A stretch of DNA of 64,000 nucleotides from Bedellia somnulentella (Eukaryota > Arthropoda > Insecta > Lepidoptera > Bedelliidae): positions 1,984,001 through 2,048,000 of the forward strand of contig OY755177.1 in NCBI GenBank assembly GCA_963576735.1. Direction: 5' to 3'. The notes beneath the pieces are model-generated. The model ran no database searches and was not told where the DNA came from. It saw nothing but the letters and a program-made list of their open reading frames with translations. Within the stretch, counting starts at the first letter, position 1. Each line of letters begins with the position of its first letter. Of the stretch, positions 62,260 through 64,000 are shown piece after piece. The translations under genes were made by a program, and so were the position numbers.

Positions 62260-64000
62260 TACATGACAGTTGGGAAGTTGAAGTGTTGAATCAAAGAATG
62301 CAGACTGTTTGGATTGCAGCCGTGGCGTGCCGTGGCCAACAGATACATACAAAAACAAACAAAACAAACCGTGAAAGGAATTTATAGTAATTTATACTGA
62401 CATTCATAAATTACTGAAATATCTTTGATCCTACAGCACAAAGTCACAAATCGTCTGCACATTTAATAATACTCGTTATAGCGATAATTATACCTTTTTA
62501 ATTCAATTGCCATTTTAGCAGATGACCGTTTACCGTCGTTAAAAGATCTATAGATAATATTTGACATAAAACATTTAGTAGCGAAAATGATGATGACTAG
62601 AAATATGAAAAATCGAACTGAGAACCACCAGTTTTTAAAGTCGGTTAAAAATAAGGTAGAGCTTCCAAGTCTTTAAATAGCGCTATCGACCCACGAGGGG
62701 AGTAAATTAATTAGATTTTTTGAAACTGACATTTATCTAACATGTATACAAATATATATTATACAACAAATATATAATTACATCTCTAAGGTTGACACAA
62801 TCACTGATCACCACTAAAAAAATATTGCGTGTAGTTATATGGCCCATGTTTCTTCTCAAGTTTTAAGGTTTCTATTGATAAGAGATTTATAAAACATCCT
62901 GAATTGATAACGGAGCATATTCATTATCGAAAAACAAACATACAAATAAACTAAGCCATCCTCTTAATAATAGTGTAGATGAAATCACTAGATTTACTAA
63001 ACCGATTAAAAAAACCTTCTCGATTATTTTGCGAAATTATTCTCAAGTCACACAGGGTATTCCTGAGAAATTAAAAACAACTTGCTGATATTCAATGGCA
63101 AATTTTCTTCCTGCGTGCTAGTGCATATAAAATCATAGTTCCCATACAACTAGAATCGTTTTATCAACGACTGAACCGCGCGTATAAACAAGTAATTCGC
63201 AATAAGACTTTCTGCAGAACCAGTTTAGGACTAAAAATATCTTACCAATCAAAAAGGTCCAACACTCACTACACTAAACTTGAATATCGCGGGATTATCG
63301 ATCGATTTTAATTCGAATAATCGGTTTGTGCGTCTCGAGACATGCGCGCGCGATGGCAGTTCTGACCACTATGCCGGTTTTGTTAGTGGTTAGTTTGGTG
63401 TAGGGATGGAACATTTCACAAGTAGCATATGATTAATCATATGATTTTAATAATCATATGTCATATGATAATAGCATTTAGAAAGGTTGCTACTAATAAT
63501 TTCTGGTCGCACCACATTTAAATCATGACATTGAATGAAATCATAAGAAAAGCAAAGCGAGTGACTTGTGGGCGGGGTTATCTTTGTAAGTGTAAGCGAA
63601 TAAGAAATATTGAGTTAGAGAGAGCAAATATTACAATAGATATTTATACATTTTGAAACACACATGTTTTATTACCTTGGCGTTTGGCGTGGCGGTGATA
63701 GGTTGTGATTATCTTTATTGTTTTTATTATTCTCTATTTGGTTTCATCTTTTACAAAAACAAAAAAATAAATTACAATCACCTCTACTACTCACTTTGTG
63801 ATAGAAGGACTTTACAACATACTTAGGAAAATACAAAGAAAATAATTCTATCAATTAGTGTATTATTATAATAAATATGCCTTATTGAAATAGAGATAAG
63901 TAAATATTCGTTATAAAATTTATAGCTTTTGAAAAGGCACATGTTCTGTTGAACTAACAGAAATATCACCCACTTTTTATTCTTTTATTTCTACAACCAA
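62260..64000. other. Right end: no coding gene; possible upstream region
   Basis: No exon with coding support. 63290-63370 is unusually CpG-rich (GAGACATGCGCGCGCGATGG) for this window and lies upstream of the minus-strand membrane-protein gene, so it could hold its noncoding first exon or promoter; this is a guess from position. Palindromic ATATGATTAATCATAT-like repeats are at 63427-63472. Confidence 0.3.

Overview
This is nuclear DNA of an insect, most probably a moth or butterfly (Lepidoptera). The evidence is AT-rich sequence, split genes with GT-AG introns, an insect-type CISD2 gene, Helitron-like ends of the kind common in Lepidoptera (CGTGCGAAGC...CTAG), and many copies of RTE-type LINEs and a short relative. 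No prokaryotic gene organisation, CRISPR array or rRNA is present. The species call is inference.

Host genes are few. (1) 9540-9677 (-): first coding exon of an unnamed PDZ-domain protein, continuing leftward out of what I can trace. (2) 16143-19802 (+): complete three-exon CISD2 gene (130 aa, CDGSH iron-sulfur protein). (3) 26966-58503 (-): five joined exons of an unrecognised type I membrane protein (signal peptide, one N-glycosylation sequon, one membrane span, cytoplasmic tail), with a first intron of about 26.5 kb that holds most of the mobile DNA of the right half. Its last exon was not located with certainty. (4) 32479-32691 (-): a weak candidate secreted ORF or alternative first exon.

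Mobile DNA dominates. The main family is an RTE-like LINE (APE endonuclease plus reverse transcriptase in one ORF, 3' tail of TATG repeats). One nearly full-length copy (36303-42553) has a 12-bp target duplication and is split by a second, inverted copy (39116-41943). A decayed, rearranged third copy is at 61207-62259, and several short 3' fragments are scattered about. About forty copies or pieces of a ~250-bp element, called SRE here (short RTE-derived element), carry the LINE's 5' ~90 bases and a 3' tail like the LINE's, but an unrelated middle. They look like non-autonomous partners of the LINE. Several SREs are hosts for later insertions.

Other elements: a P-superfamily-like transposon with a broken THAP-domain gene, inverted ends and an 8-bp target duplication (10210-12703); a hAT within a hAT within an SRE (51150-52204); another 8-bp-duplicating element with repeated internal sites (59691-60389); two related Helitrons (24405-25363 and 56915-58243); TAA/TTA-flanked MITEs; nested foldback repeats (14341-15776); and a family of tRNA-like foldback insertions with 9-17-bp target duplications (3403-3561, 30077-30729, 31632-31770).

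Layout: 1-9500 repeats and relics; 9540-12703 PDZ exon and P-like element; 12868-15960 SREs, foldbacks and a MITE; 16143-20016 CISD2; 20020-26960 mostly repeats; 26966-58503 membrane-protein gene with its nested repeats; 58504-64000 repeats and possible upstream sequence of that gene. All spans were read by eye; boundaries of decayed repeats are accurate to a few bases at best.
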